A DNA stretch of 12,851 bases from an uncultured Oscillibacter sp. (GTDB lineage Bacteria; Bacillota; Clostridia; Oscillospirales; Oscillospiraceae), in contig CAJFNE010000033.1 in assembly GCA_904393855.1 (NCBI GenBank), positions 1 through 12,851 of the forward strand, given 5' to 3'. Below are positions 1 to 5,377 of the stretch, piece after piece (the stretch's first letter is position 1; each line of letters opens with the position of its first letter). The notes below the pieces were generated by a model, which made no database searches, was not told the origin of the DNA, and worked only from the letters and a program-made list of their open reading frames with translations. A program made the position numbers and the translations under genes.

Positions 1-75
1 GAGGTGGCGGAGCACACGGGGCTGTCCAAGAACGAGCTCTACGCCGCCGCGCTGGAGCGGCAGACGGAGCCATGA
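1..75 (+). CDS. rsmI: 16S rRNA C1402 ribose 2'-O-methyltransferase RsmI, C-terminal fragment
   Basis: Only the last 24 codons are inside the window, ending in TGA at 73-75. The frame reads EVAEHTGLSKNELYAAALER and then QTEP. A valine-alanine, then L/T-G-L-S-K-N-E-L-Y and an A-L end is the usual C-terminal tail of RsmI, which methylates the 2'-hydroxyl of C1402 in 16S rRNA with S-adenosylmethionine. Context supports this: in Bacillus subtilis rsmI (yabC) lies tail to tail with abrB, and here the next gene is abrB on the opposite strand. No catalytic residue is visible because the gene starts outside the window. The call rests on the tail motif plus synteny. Confidence 0.75.
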   Translation, partial: EVAEHTGLSKNELYAAALERQTEP

Positions 76-116
76 CGCGGCCTGCTTGCCCCGCTCTTGC
101 TGACGCCCGACAGACA

Positions 117-155
117 GAAAGACCCTTGCGGTTTCACCGCAAGGGTCCTTTTTCC
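117..155. terminator. bidirectional rho-independent terminator between rsmI and abrB
   Basis: A perfect 12-bp stem, GACCCTTGCGGT (121-132) with ACCGCAAGGGTC (136-147), closes a 3-base TTC loop. It is followed by CTTTTTCC on the plus strand and preceded by GAAA, which reads as a short T tract on the minus strand. It lies between two convergent genes and probably ends both transcripts. Confidence 0.88.
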
Positions 156-176
156 ATTTCCTCACAGATTCCGGCT

Positions 177-419
177 TTACAGGCCTTTCAGCTCTTTCAA
201 GCATTTCGGGCAGATATTTTTCCCCTTGAATTCCGTCACATCTTTCACGGCGTCGCAAAAAATGCAGCTGGGCTTGTACTTTTTCAGAATGACGGACGAG
301 CCCTCCACATAGATTTCCAGTGCATCCTTCTCCGCAATGTCCAAGGTCCGGCGCATCTCGATGGGCAGTACAATCCGTCCCAGCTCATCAACCTTTCTTA
401 CGATCCCTGTCGATTTCAC
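177..419 (-). CDS. abrB: AbrB-family transition-state regulator with C-terminal CxxC pair
   Basis: This encodes an 80-residue DNA-binding regulator of the AbrB/SpoVT swapped-hairpin family, which represses stationary-phase and sporulation genes during growth. The N-terminal half (residues 2-47) is almost textbook: KSTGIVRKVDELGRIVLPIE, then RRTLDIAEKDALEIYVEG. The start is taken as GTG at 419 because an AAGGAG ribosome-binding site lies 7 bases upstream (CTCCTT at 427-432 on the plus strand) and family members begin M-K-S-T-G. The frame stays open a further 22 codons, but those would read through the RBS and promoter. The C-terminus differs from Bacillus AbrB: C52-x2-C55 and C70-x2-C73 form a likely small zinc ribbon. 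The gene is monocistronic, with its own promoter at 476-504 and the shared terminator downstream. It runs divergently from spmA. Confidence 0.93.
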   Translation of the reverse strand: MKSTGIVRKVDELGRIVLPIEMRRTLDIAEKDALEIYVEGSSVILKKYKPSCIFCDAVKDVTEFKGKNICPKCLKELKGL

Positions 420-475
420 AATATTTCTCCTTCTCTCAGTCGGATTTATTTGGACTTTTTCATGAACATAAGTTG

Positions 476-504
476 ACAATAACACGTTCCCCGTCTTTTG
501 TCAA
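476..504 (-). promoter_or_regulatory. sigma-A-type promoter of abrB
   Basis: Read on the minus strand there is TTGACA (499-504), a 17-base spacer and TATTGT (476-481). The match is 6/6 at -35 and 4/6 at -10. Transcription would start near 469 and give a leader of about 50 bases before the GTG. A plus-strand TTGACA at 473-478 forms an inverted pair with this -35 box. Confidence 0.72.
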
Positions 505-569
505 TTTTTGTCCTAAAATTTAAGATTTCGTTCACAATCCAACCTGGAAACCGTAAGGAGGGAACCCCC

Positions 570-1154
570 ATGGCAATGGCTTGGGTCTGGACCGGGATGG
601 TTCTGCTGTCCCTGATTTTCGGTCTGGCCACCGGGAATCTGGACGCGGTGGCGAACGCCGCGCTGGAGGGCGCCGGCACCGCCGTGGAGCTGAGCATCTC
701 CATGGCGGGAATCCTGTGCCTGTGGAGCGGCGTCATGGAGATCATGAATGTCTGCGGCCTCTCCGCGAAGCTGGCCCGGGCTTTCCGGCCCCTCCTGCGC
801 CGCCTGCTGCCCGGCGCCGCCCGGGACGAGGAGACCCTGGCCGCGGTCTCCGCCAATGTCTCCGCCAACCTGCTGGGGCTGGGCAACGCCGCCACGCCCC
901 TGGGCATCCGGGCGGCCCGGCGCATGGCCCGGGGCTGCGGCGGGGTGGCCAGCGATGAGCTGTGCCGCCTGGTGGTGCTCAACACCGCCTCCATCCAGCT
1001 GATCCCCGCCACCATCGCCTCCCTGCGGGCCGCCGCCGGCTGCGAGACGCCCTTTGACATCCTGCCGGCGGTGTGGCTCAGCTCCGTACTGTCGGTGGCG
1101 GCGGGGCTGCTGGCCGCCTGGCTCCTCTCCCGCCGGAAAAGGGGGGCCGCGTGA
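570..1154 (+). CDS. spmA: spore maturation protein A
   Basis: The product is a 194-residue membrane protein of the SpmA family (nucleoside-recognition/Gate domain), needed with SpmB for full dehydration of the spore core. B. subtilis SpmA has about the same length. Hydrophobic segments lie near residues 5-22, 40-60, 92-112, 130-152 and 165-186. The conserved stretch S94-ANVSANLLGLGNAATPLGI is visible. The start is ATG 570, preceded by AAGGAGG (555-561) at good spacing; an in-frame upstream ATG at 498 would lie in the abrB promoter and is not used. The stop overlaps the spmB start by a shared GTGA, so the two are translationally coupled. Such genes are usually read by mother-cell sigma-E, but no convincing sigma-E promoter was found in 505-555. 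Confidence 0.93.
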   Translation: MAMAWVWTGMVLLSLIFGLATGNLDAVANAALEGAGTAVELSISMAGILCLWSGVMEIMNVCGLSAKLARAFRPLLRRLLPGAARDEETLAAVSANVSANLLGLGNAATPLGIRAARRMARGCGGVASDELCRLVVLNTASIQLIPATIASLRAAAGCETPFDILPAVWLSSVLSVAAGLLAAWLLSRRKRGAA

Positions 1155-1669
1155 ATCTCAGCTCCCTGGTGATCCCCCTGCTCCTGGCCGGTGTGGCGGT
1201 GTACGGCATGGGGAGGCGGGTGGATGTCTACAGCGCCCTGACCCACGGCGCCGAGGAGGGGCTGACGGTGCTCCTGCGCATCATCCCCGCCCTGGTGGGC
1301 CTGCTGACGGCGGTGAGCATGTTCCGGGCCTCCGGGGCCATGGAGTGGTTCTCCGACCTGTGCGCCCCGGTGCTGGAGCTGCTGGGCATCCCGGCGGAGA
1401 CCGCGCCGCTGATGCTGGTCCGCCCCGTGTCCGGCAGCGGCGCCCTGGCGGTGGCCAGCGACCTGCTCGCCACCTACGGTCCCGACAGCTACGTGGGCCG
1501 GGTAGCCGCCGTCATGCTGGGCAGCACGGAGACCACCTTCTACACCATTGCCGTCTATTTCGGCGCCGCCGGCATCCATAAAACCCGCCACACAGTGCCC
1601 GCCGCCCTGACGGCGGACTTCATGGGCTTCTTCGCCTCCGCCCTGTCCGTCCGGCTGTTCTTCGGCTGA
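1151..1669 (+). CDS. spmB: spore maturation protein B
   Basis: The product is a 172-residue partner of SpmA, close to the length of B. subtilis SpmB. The start is GTG 1151, overlapping the spmA TGA (1152-1154), with a G-rich RBS (GGAAAAGGGGGG) just upstream. A start further up at 1073 would lie inside spmA and give a non-membrane, low-complexity N-terminus. Family signatures visible are T31-HGAEEGL, R44-IIPALVGLLTA, R91-PVSGSGAL, and G124-STETTFYTIAVYFGAAG. These fit the Gate/nucleoside-recognition fold shared with SpmA. It presumably acts with SpmA in the spore membranes during core dehydration. It is the last gene of the two-gene operon. Confidence 0.94.
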   Translation: MNLSSLVIPLLLAGVAVYGMGRRVDVYSALTHGAEEGLTVLLRIIPALVGLLTAVSMFRASGAMEWFSDLCAPVLELLGIPAETAPLMLVRPVSGSGALAVASDLLATYGPDSYVGRVAAVMLGSTETTFYTIAVYFGAAGIHKTRHTVPAALTADFMGFFASALSVRLFFG

Positions 1670-1687
1670 GGTGGGCGGACCCACAGA

Positions 1688-1709
1688 AGGCGGCTGTCCG
1701 CCTGATTTT
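1688..1709 (+). terminator. weak hairpin after spmB, possible terminator
   Basis: AGGCGG (1688-1693), CTGT loop, CCGCCT (1698-1703), followed by GATTTTG. An alternative longer pairing uses GGCGGAC (1674-1680) with GTCCGCC (1696-1702). The T run is short, so termination strength is uncertain. Confidence 0.4.
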
Positions 1710-1738
1710 GCACGGTTCCGTACAATCCTGCACGATTT

Positions 1739-1750
1739 GCACGATCGTGC
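1739..1750. repeat. perfect 12-bp palindrome with neighbouring TGCACG copies
   Basis: GCACGATCGTGC is its own reverse complement. TGCACG also occurs at 1709 and 1729, and the third copy (1738) overlaps the palindrome, giving clustered half-sites. It could be a protein-binding site or a small structure in the spmB 3' transcript. No regulator is identified. Confidence 0.6.
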
Positions 1751-1755
1751 GATAT

Positions 1756-1795
1756 AAGACAAGAAAAGAAAAGATAAGATAAGAAAAGACAAGAC
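1756..1795. repeat. pentanucleotide tandem tract, (AAGAN)8
   Basis: Eight uninterrupted 5-base units read AAGAC, AAGAA, AAGAA, AAGAT, AAGAT, AAGAA, AAGAC, AAGAC. Only the fifth base changes. The plus strand is almost wholly purine and the minus strand pyrimidine-rich. It lies downstream of both flanking genes, not between a promoter and a start codon. Confidence 0.85.
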
Positions 1796-1800
1796 GCAGC

Positions 1801-1843
1801 GCAAGCAAGCGCGCGGAGTGGCTGAGGCTCCGCGCGCTCTTGC
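1801..1843 (-). terminator. GC-rich hairpin ending the minus-strand GerMN operon
   Basis: AGCGCGCGGAG (1808-1818) pairs perfectly with CTCCGCGCGCT (1828-1838) around a 9-base loop, and GCAAG (1801-1805) can extend it by pairing with CTTGC (1839-1843) across a 2-base bulge. It sits just beyond the stop of the lipoprotein gene. On the minus strand it is followed, after about 5 bases, by the pyrimidine-rich pentamer tract rather than by a plain T run. Confidence 0.55.
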
Positions 1844-1845
1844 TC

Positions 1846-2742
1846 TTATTCGCTCAAATACGGCTCCGAGATGTCCACGCTGCCATAGGAGGCCGCGAAC
1901 TCTCCGTCCACCAGGAACCGCACCTCGTGCACGCTCTCCAGGGAGCTGAGGGACCGGGCCAGCGCCTCCAGCGCCATGTCCAGCCGGGCATCCTCCGGCA
2001 GGCTCTCCAGCAGGCGGGAGGGCAGATTCACATAGCACACGTCCTCCTCCAGCCAGACGTTTCCGGGCCGGAAGCCCTCGGGGAACACGGCGGACAAGCT
2101 CTCATCCAGCGGCCCGGCCGCCAGGGCCTGGACCACGGCGCCCACCTGGGTGTCCCCCTCGTACAGGGGCAGTGTCCGCTCCTCCGCCGCCAGGTCTCCG
2201 GCGCCGTCCAGGAAGTAGAGCACAGCCTCCACGGTGCTCACCACATCCCCCTCCGGCTCCAGCAGCACGTCCCGCCCGGAGAACACCTGCCTGCTGCGGT
2301 AGGCCAGCTCCTGGCCCCGGACCGTGATCCGCACGGACACGATCTCCGGCAGCTGGGTCAACGTCAGGGCCACCGCCTGGTCCGCCAGCGTCAGCTCCAC
2401 CCCGGAGAGGGAGGCGTAGGCGGAGGACAGGTCCACCACCGCCTGGCTCCCGCTCAGGGTCAGGGACAGCAGCGTGGTGCCCGCGGGGATGGTATTCTGC
2501 AGCGTCACGTCTTGGGGGCCGTCCAGCAGGGCCTGGATCAGCGTCTCCGCCAGGGTCTCCGTGTCCGCGTCCTGCTCCGGGACCCGGATGGACTCTGTCC
2601 GCAGGGCCCCGCCGCCGGCGGCGGCGCGCAGGTCCCGCTCCCGGAAGTACAGGTCGTACTCCTCCTGGGTCTGGTTTCCGCCGCAGCCGGCCAGCAGCAC
2701 GCAGCACGTCACGGCGCACAGCAGCCGCATCCATCTGCTCAT
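1846..2742 (-). CDS. GerM-type lipoprotein with two GerMN domains
   Basis: This is a 298-residue exported lipoprotein. The N-terminus is a lipoprotein signal: MSRWMR, a hydrophobic stretch, then L17-A18-G19-C20, with lipidation predicted at C20. Two related alpha/beta modules follow, at about residues 30-150 and 172-290. Each has the GerMN pattern of a LAETLIQALLDGP- or VQALAAGP-type helix, an IPAGTTLLSL- or FPEGFRPGNVW-type turn, a VVDLSSAY- or YVNLPSRL-type strand, and a closing V-R-(I/F)-x-V. The second module ends VRFLVDGEFAASYGSVDISE. B. subtilis GerM, with two such domains, is needed for normal sporulation and germination. The ATG overlaps the kinase stop by ATGA and a G-rich RBS lies inside the kinase gene. 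Position after a regulator and kinase mirrors actinobacterial lpqB, suggesting a role in kinase signalling at the membrane surface (inference). Confidence 0.88.
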   Translation of the reverse strand: MSRWMRLLCAVTCCVLLAGCGGNQTQEEYDLYFRERDLRAAAGGGALRTESIRVPEQDADTETLAETLIQALLDGPQDVTLQNTIPAGTTLLSLTLSGSQAVVDLSSAYASLSGVELTLADQAVALTLTQLPEIVSVRITVRGQELAYRSRQVFSGRDVLLEPEGDVVSTVEAVLYFLDGAGDLAAEERTLPLYEGDTQVGAVVQALAAGPLDESLSAVFPEGFRPGNVWLEEDVCYVNLPSRLLESLPEDARLDMALEALARSLSSLESVHEVRFLVDGEFAASYGSVDISEPYLSE

Positions 2743-4076
2743 GTCTGCCCGCCCCCCTTTTCCGCGTCCCAGCGCACGGTGAATACCGCGCCGCCCTCGG
2801 GCCGGTTGGCAGCCTCCACCGTGCCGCCCCGGCGGCGCACCGTGTCGCTGACGATGGAGAGCCCCAGGCCCGTTCCGCCGGCGGCCCGGGAGCGGGCCTT
2901 GTCCACCCGGTAGAACCGCTCGAAGATCCGGGGCAGGTCCTCCTCCGGGATGCCGGGTCCCCGGTCCTCCACGGTCAGGACCACCTGTCCGCCGCGCTTT
3001 TCCAGCCGCACCTGCACCGCGGCCCCGGCGGAGTACTTCACCGCGTTGTCCGTCAGGTTGTAGATCACCTGGTACAGCTCGTCCCGGGTGCCGCGGACCA
3101 CGCAGCCCTCCTCGGCGTGGTAGGTCAGCTCCACGCCCTTTTCCTGGGCCACCAGGCTCATCATGCGCATCACCTGCTCCAGCACCGGCAGCGCGTCCAC
3201 GGTCCCCGCCGGCTCCAGCACCCCGCTGTCCAGCCGGGTCAGCCGCAGCAGATCCTCCGTGATGCGGGTCAGGCGCTCCGCCTCCGAGCCGATGTCCGAC
3301 ACGAATTCCCGGGTGGTCTTCGGGTCGATGTCATCCGTCTGGAGGATGGAATCCGTCAGCAGCCGGATGGCCGCCAGAGGCGTCTTCAGCTCGTGGGAGG
3401 CGTCGGAGACAAAGCGGCGGCGGGCGTTCTCCGTGGTCTGGAGCCGGTCCGTCAGGCTGTTGAACTCCTCCCCGATCTGGGCGATCTCATCGTGTCCGGG
3501 AATCTCCGCCCGGTGGCTGTAGGCGCCCTCCCGCACCTGACGGATGGCCGTCAGCAGCCGGCCGATCCGCTTGGTCAGCATGACGGAGAGCAGCAGGCTC
3601 AGCGCCAGCACCACCACGCCCACGGCGGCGGAGAGCCGCAGGAGGTTGCTCTGCAGGCCCTCCAGCAGTTCCGCCTGCTCCGTGTCGTACTCATAGGCAT
3701 ACACCGCGCCGATGATCTGGTTCTGGTACAGCACCGGCGAGGAGGCCCAGCTGCGGAAGGCCCCGTCATGGTACGTGCAGGTGAACGCGTCATAGCCCAG
3801 CAGCGCCTGGACGATCTCCGTGTAGAGGGCATAGTCCCCCACCGCGCCGTTGGTCTCTCGGGTGTCGTAGAGCACCCGGCCCGCCGCGTCCGTCACCAGG
3901 ATGCGGCTCAGGCCCGTCTCCTCCACCACCGCCATCGCCGCCGCCACGTTCTCCTCGCTGAGCTGCTCCAGCCCGGACAGGGAGTAGACCATCACCGACA
4001 CGCTGCTCTGGAGGGAGGTCTCCTTGGCCCGGAACACCAGGTCCTGGGACACCAGCAGCGGATAGGTGTTCATCAT
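2739..4076 (-). CDS. membrane sensor histidine kinase (HAMP, HisKA, HATPase_c)
   Basis: From ATG 4076 the product has 445 residues. An extracytoplasmic sensor segment covers about 5-145, a transmembrane helix about 150-168, and HAMP 169-215. The dimerisation/phosphoacceptor helix has F222-VSDASHELKTPL with the phosphorylated H228. The ATPase domain has N340-LTDNAVKYS (N box), D381-RGPGIP (G1), R393-IFERFYRVDK (F box) and G410-GTGLGLSIV (G2). All catalytic motifs are intact. The first membrane helix is only half included by this start: the frame stays open upstream to a TGA at 4185-4187, and codons 4077-4163 read a basic stretch then GLSYILIIAALLA, clearly the missing helix. No ATG, GTG or TTG occurs there. 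The real start may be a rare CTG (4130), ATC (4142) or ATT (4163), close to or overlapping the regulator stop. The product phosphorylates the upstream-encoded response regulator. Confidence 0.93.
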   Translation of the reverse strand: MMNTYPLLVSQDLVFRAKETSLQSSVSVMVYSLSGLEQLSEENVAAAMAVVEETGLSRILVTDAAGRVLYDTRETNGAVGDYALYTEIVQALLGYDAFTCTYHDGAFRSWASSPVLYQNQIIGAVYAYEYDTEQAELLEGLQSNLLRLSAAVGVVVLALSLLLSVMLTKRIGRLLTAIRQVREGAYSHRAEIPGHDEIAQIGEEFNSLTDRLQTTENARRRFVSDASHELKTPLAAIRLLTDSILQTDDIDPKTTREFVSDIGSEAERLTRITEDLLRLTRLDSGVLEPAGTVDALPVLEQVMRMMSLVAQEKGVELTYHAEEGCVVRGTRDELYQVIYNLTDNAVKYSAGAAVQVRLEKRGGQVVLTVEDRGPGIPEEDLPRIFERFYRVDKARSRAAGGTGLGLSIVSDTVRRRGGTVEAANRPEGGAVFTVRWDAEKGGGQT

Positions 4077-4149
4077 CGCCAGCAGCGCCGCGATGATCAG
4101 GATGTAGCTGAGGCCGAATCTCGTCCCCAGGCTGTTCCAGATCCGCTGC

Positions 4150-4827
4150 CTATCCCTTGAAATAGTACCCCACCCCCCACTTGGTCATGATGTGCTCCGG
4201 CGCCGCCGGGTCCCGCTCCAGCTTCTCCCGCAGGCGGCGGATGTGGACGTCCACCGTCCGGTAATCCCCCGTGTAGGTGTAGCCCCACACCACGTTCATC
4301 AGGTTCTCCCGGCTGTACACCCGCCGGGGGTTGCGCATCAAAAGCTCGATCAGGTCATACTCCTTGGCGGTCAGGTCCACGGTCCGCCCGTCCCGCATGG
4401 CGGTCCGCTCCTCCGTGTTCAGGGAGATGTCCCCCACCGTCAGCACGCCGCCCTGCATCCGCTGCACGCCGGCGGCCCGCCGCAGCAGCGCCCGCACCCG
4501 GGCCTTCAGCTCCAGGATGTTGAAGGGCTTGGTCAGGTAGTCGTCCGCCCCGCACTCAAAGCCCATCAGCTTGTCGGCGTCCTCGCTCTTGGCCGTCAGC
4601 ATGATGATAGGCACGTTGGAGAACTCCCGGATGCGCATGCAGGCGTCCAGCCCGTCCACCTCCGGCATCATCACGTCCAGGATCAGCAGGTCGAAGCGGT
4701 TGTTCCGGGCCAGCTCCACGGCGGCGGCGCCGTCATAGGCGCACTCCACCTGGTAGCCCTCGTTCTCCAGATTGAATTTGATGCCTTTCACCAGGGTCTT
4801 CTCGTCGTCTACTACTAAAATCTTCAT
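4150..4827 (-). CDS. OmpR/PhoB-family response regulator
   Basis: The 225-residue protein has an N-terminal receiver and a C-terminal winged-helix DNA-binding domain. Receiver residues are all present: D7-D8 acidic pair, phospho-acceptor D51 in LLILDVMMPEVDG, T78 in IIMLTAK, and K100-P101. The output domain (about 125-223) contains TVDLTAKEYDLIELLMRNPR, then VYSRENLMNVVWGY, and VDVHIRRLREKLE, ending in a WGVGYYFKG wing. This is typical of WalR/PhoP/MtrA-like regulators and implies binding to tandem direct repeats. The ATG overlaps the TGA of the comEA-like gene (ATGA at 4824-4827), and the kinase follows directly. Specific regulon assignment is not possible from sequence alone; WalR- or MtrA-like control of cell-wall genes is a guess based on the neighbours. 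Confidence 0.95.
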   Translation of the reverse strand: MKILVVDDEKTLVKGIKFNLENEGYQVECAYDGAAAVELARNNRFDLLILDVMMPEVDGLDACMRIREFSNVPIIMLTAKSEDADKLMGFECGADDYLTKPFNILELKARVRALLRRAAGVQRMQGGVLTVGDISLNTEERTAMRDGRTVDLTAKEYDLIELLMRNPRRVYSRENLMNVVWGYTYTGDYRTVDVHIRRLREKLERDPAAPEHIMTKWGVGYYFKG

Positions 4828-5195
4828 GGGCTTTGCTCTCCATCCACGGTAATGCGGCCCTCCAGGTCCGCGAATTTCGCCTCCCCGATGCCGGAGACCT
4901 CCAGGATCTCCTCCACCGTCTCAAAGGGGCCGTTGGCCTCCCGGTACGCCACGATCCGCGCCGCCAGCGCCTCCCCGATGCCGGGCAGGGTTGTCAGCTC
5001 CTCCGCCGTGGCGGTGTTCAAATCCAGGGGGCTCACGTCCGGCATGAAGGACTCCTGCAGCGCCTGGGTGTCCGTCTCCAGCTCCCCGCTCTCCAGCCGC
5101 GCCCGGTCCTGCCCGTAAAGGGCCAGCAGGCCGCACAGGAACACCCCCGTCAGCCCCAGCAGGACCCACTCGCTTTTTGTCGGTTTTCTCAGCAT
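4824..5195 (-). CDS. comEA: ComEA-like membrane-anchored helix-hairpin-helix DNA-binding protein
   Basis: This is a short 123-residue protein. Residues 10-27 form one membrane helix (W-V-L-L-G-L-T-G-V-F-L-C-G-L-L-A-L), followed by an acidic linker (30-55). The C-terminal domain (about 56-116) has the duplicated helix-hairpin-helix pattern: L57-DLNTATAEELTTLPGIGEA, then AARIVAYREANGPFETVEEI and VSGIGEAKFADLEGRI. This is the DNA-binding half of ComEA, the surface DNA receptor for transformation. The SLBB-like N-terminal domain of Bacillus ComEA is absent. The start is ATG 5195; the frame is open far upstream to 5498 but that would cross the dacF start. It heads the operon and overlaps the response-regulator gene by 4 bases. 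A role in DNA uptake is family-based, since no comEC or comEB is in view. Confidence 0.85.
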   Translation of the reverse strand: MLRKPTKSEWVLLGLTGVFLCGLLALYGQDRARLESGELETDTQALQESFMPDVSPLDLNTATAEELTTLPGIGEALAARIVAYREANGPFETVEEILEVSGIGEAKFADLEGRITVDGEQSP

Positions 5196-5203
5196 GATCC
5201 CTG

Positions 5204-5232
5204 TTGAACTCCCATCTTTTTTTTGATATACT
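5204..5232 (+). promoter_or_regulatory. candidate sigma-A-type promoter for the carboxypeptidase gene
   Basis: TTGAAC (5204-5209), a 17-base spacer containing a T9 run, and TATACT (5227-5232). The -10 matches 5/6 and the -35 4/6. It would give an untranslated leader of about 135-140 bases before ATG 5377. The promoter lies just upstream of the oppositely oriented comEA-like start codon. Confidence 0.5.
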
Positions 5233-5348
5233 GGGTGTCGGAATCTCCCGATTGCTGTCGGAAAGCGCCGGATATTTTCCCGGATTTCCGCCATCGTAAT
5301 AACAGCGCTGATCTGCCGGCGTGCGGCGGTGCAGGCCGTTTCCGTTTC

Positions 5349-5377
5349 ATTATACCACAGATCACAGGAGTTGGATA
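5349..5377 (-). promoter_or_regulatory. candidate extended -10 promoter for the comEA-RR-HK-GerMN operon
   Basis: On the minus strand TGGTATAAT (5349-5357) is a perfect -10 with an extended TG motif. The -35 position (5372-5377) reads TATCCA, only 3/6. The leader to ATG 5195 would be about 145 bases and would run antisense to the dacF leader. Confidence 0.45.

Larger units (their letters stand above)
1670..1845. other. non-coding gap between convergent spmB and GerMN genes
   Basis: This 176-base gap separates the 3' ends of two convergent genes. In order it holds a short weak hairpin (1688-1703), three copies of TGCACG (starting 1709, 1729 and 1738), a perfect 12-bp palindrome (1739-1750), an eight-unit pentamer tract (1756-1795) and a strong 11-bp hairpin (1808-1838). 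No coding function is apparent on either strand. Long open frames crossing it on the minus strand are composition artefacts. Confidence 0.7.

Noticed and set aside
505..560. Sigma-E promoter for spmA
   Set aside because: The best match (TTCACAAT near 531-538) fits the -10 consensus at only about 5 of 8 positions and lacks a convincing -35.
1756..1795. Pentamer tract as a phase-variation switch
   Set aside because: It lies downstream of both neighbouring genes, outside any supported reading frame and not in a promoter spacer, so a change in copy number would not obviously switch expression.
446..2038. Long minus-strand open frame across abrB promoter, spmAB and the 1670-1845 gap
   Set aside because: It is antisense to well-supported spmA and spmB, is rich in low-complexity Arg/Gly/Ala/Pro and contains the pentamer repeat; a product of high GC.
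5233..5376. Riboswitch or attenuator in the dacF leader
   Set aside because: Only short, unconvincing pairings are seen and no known aptamer core or terminator is present.
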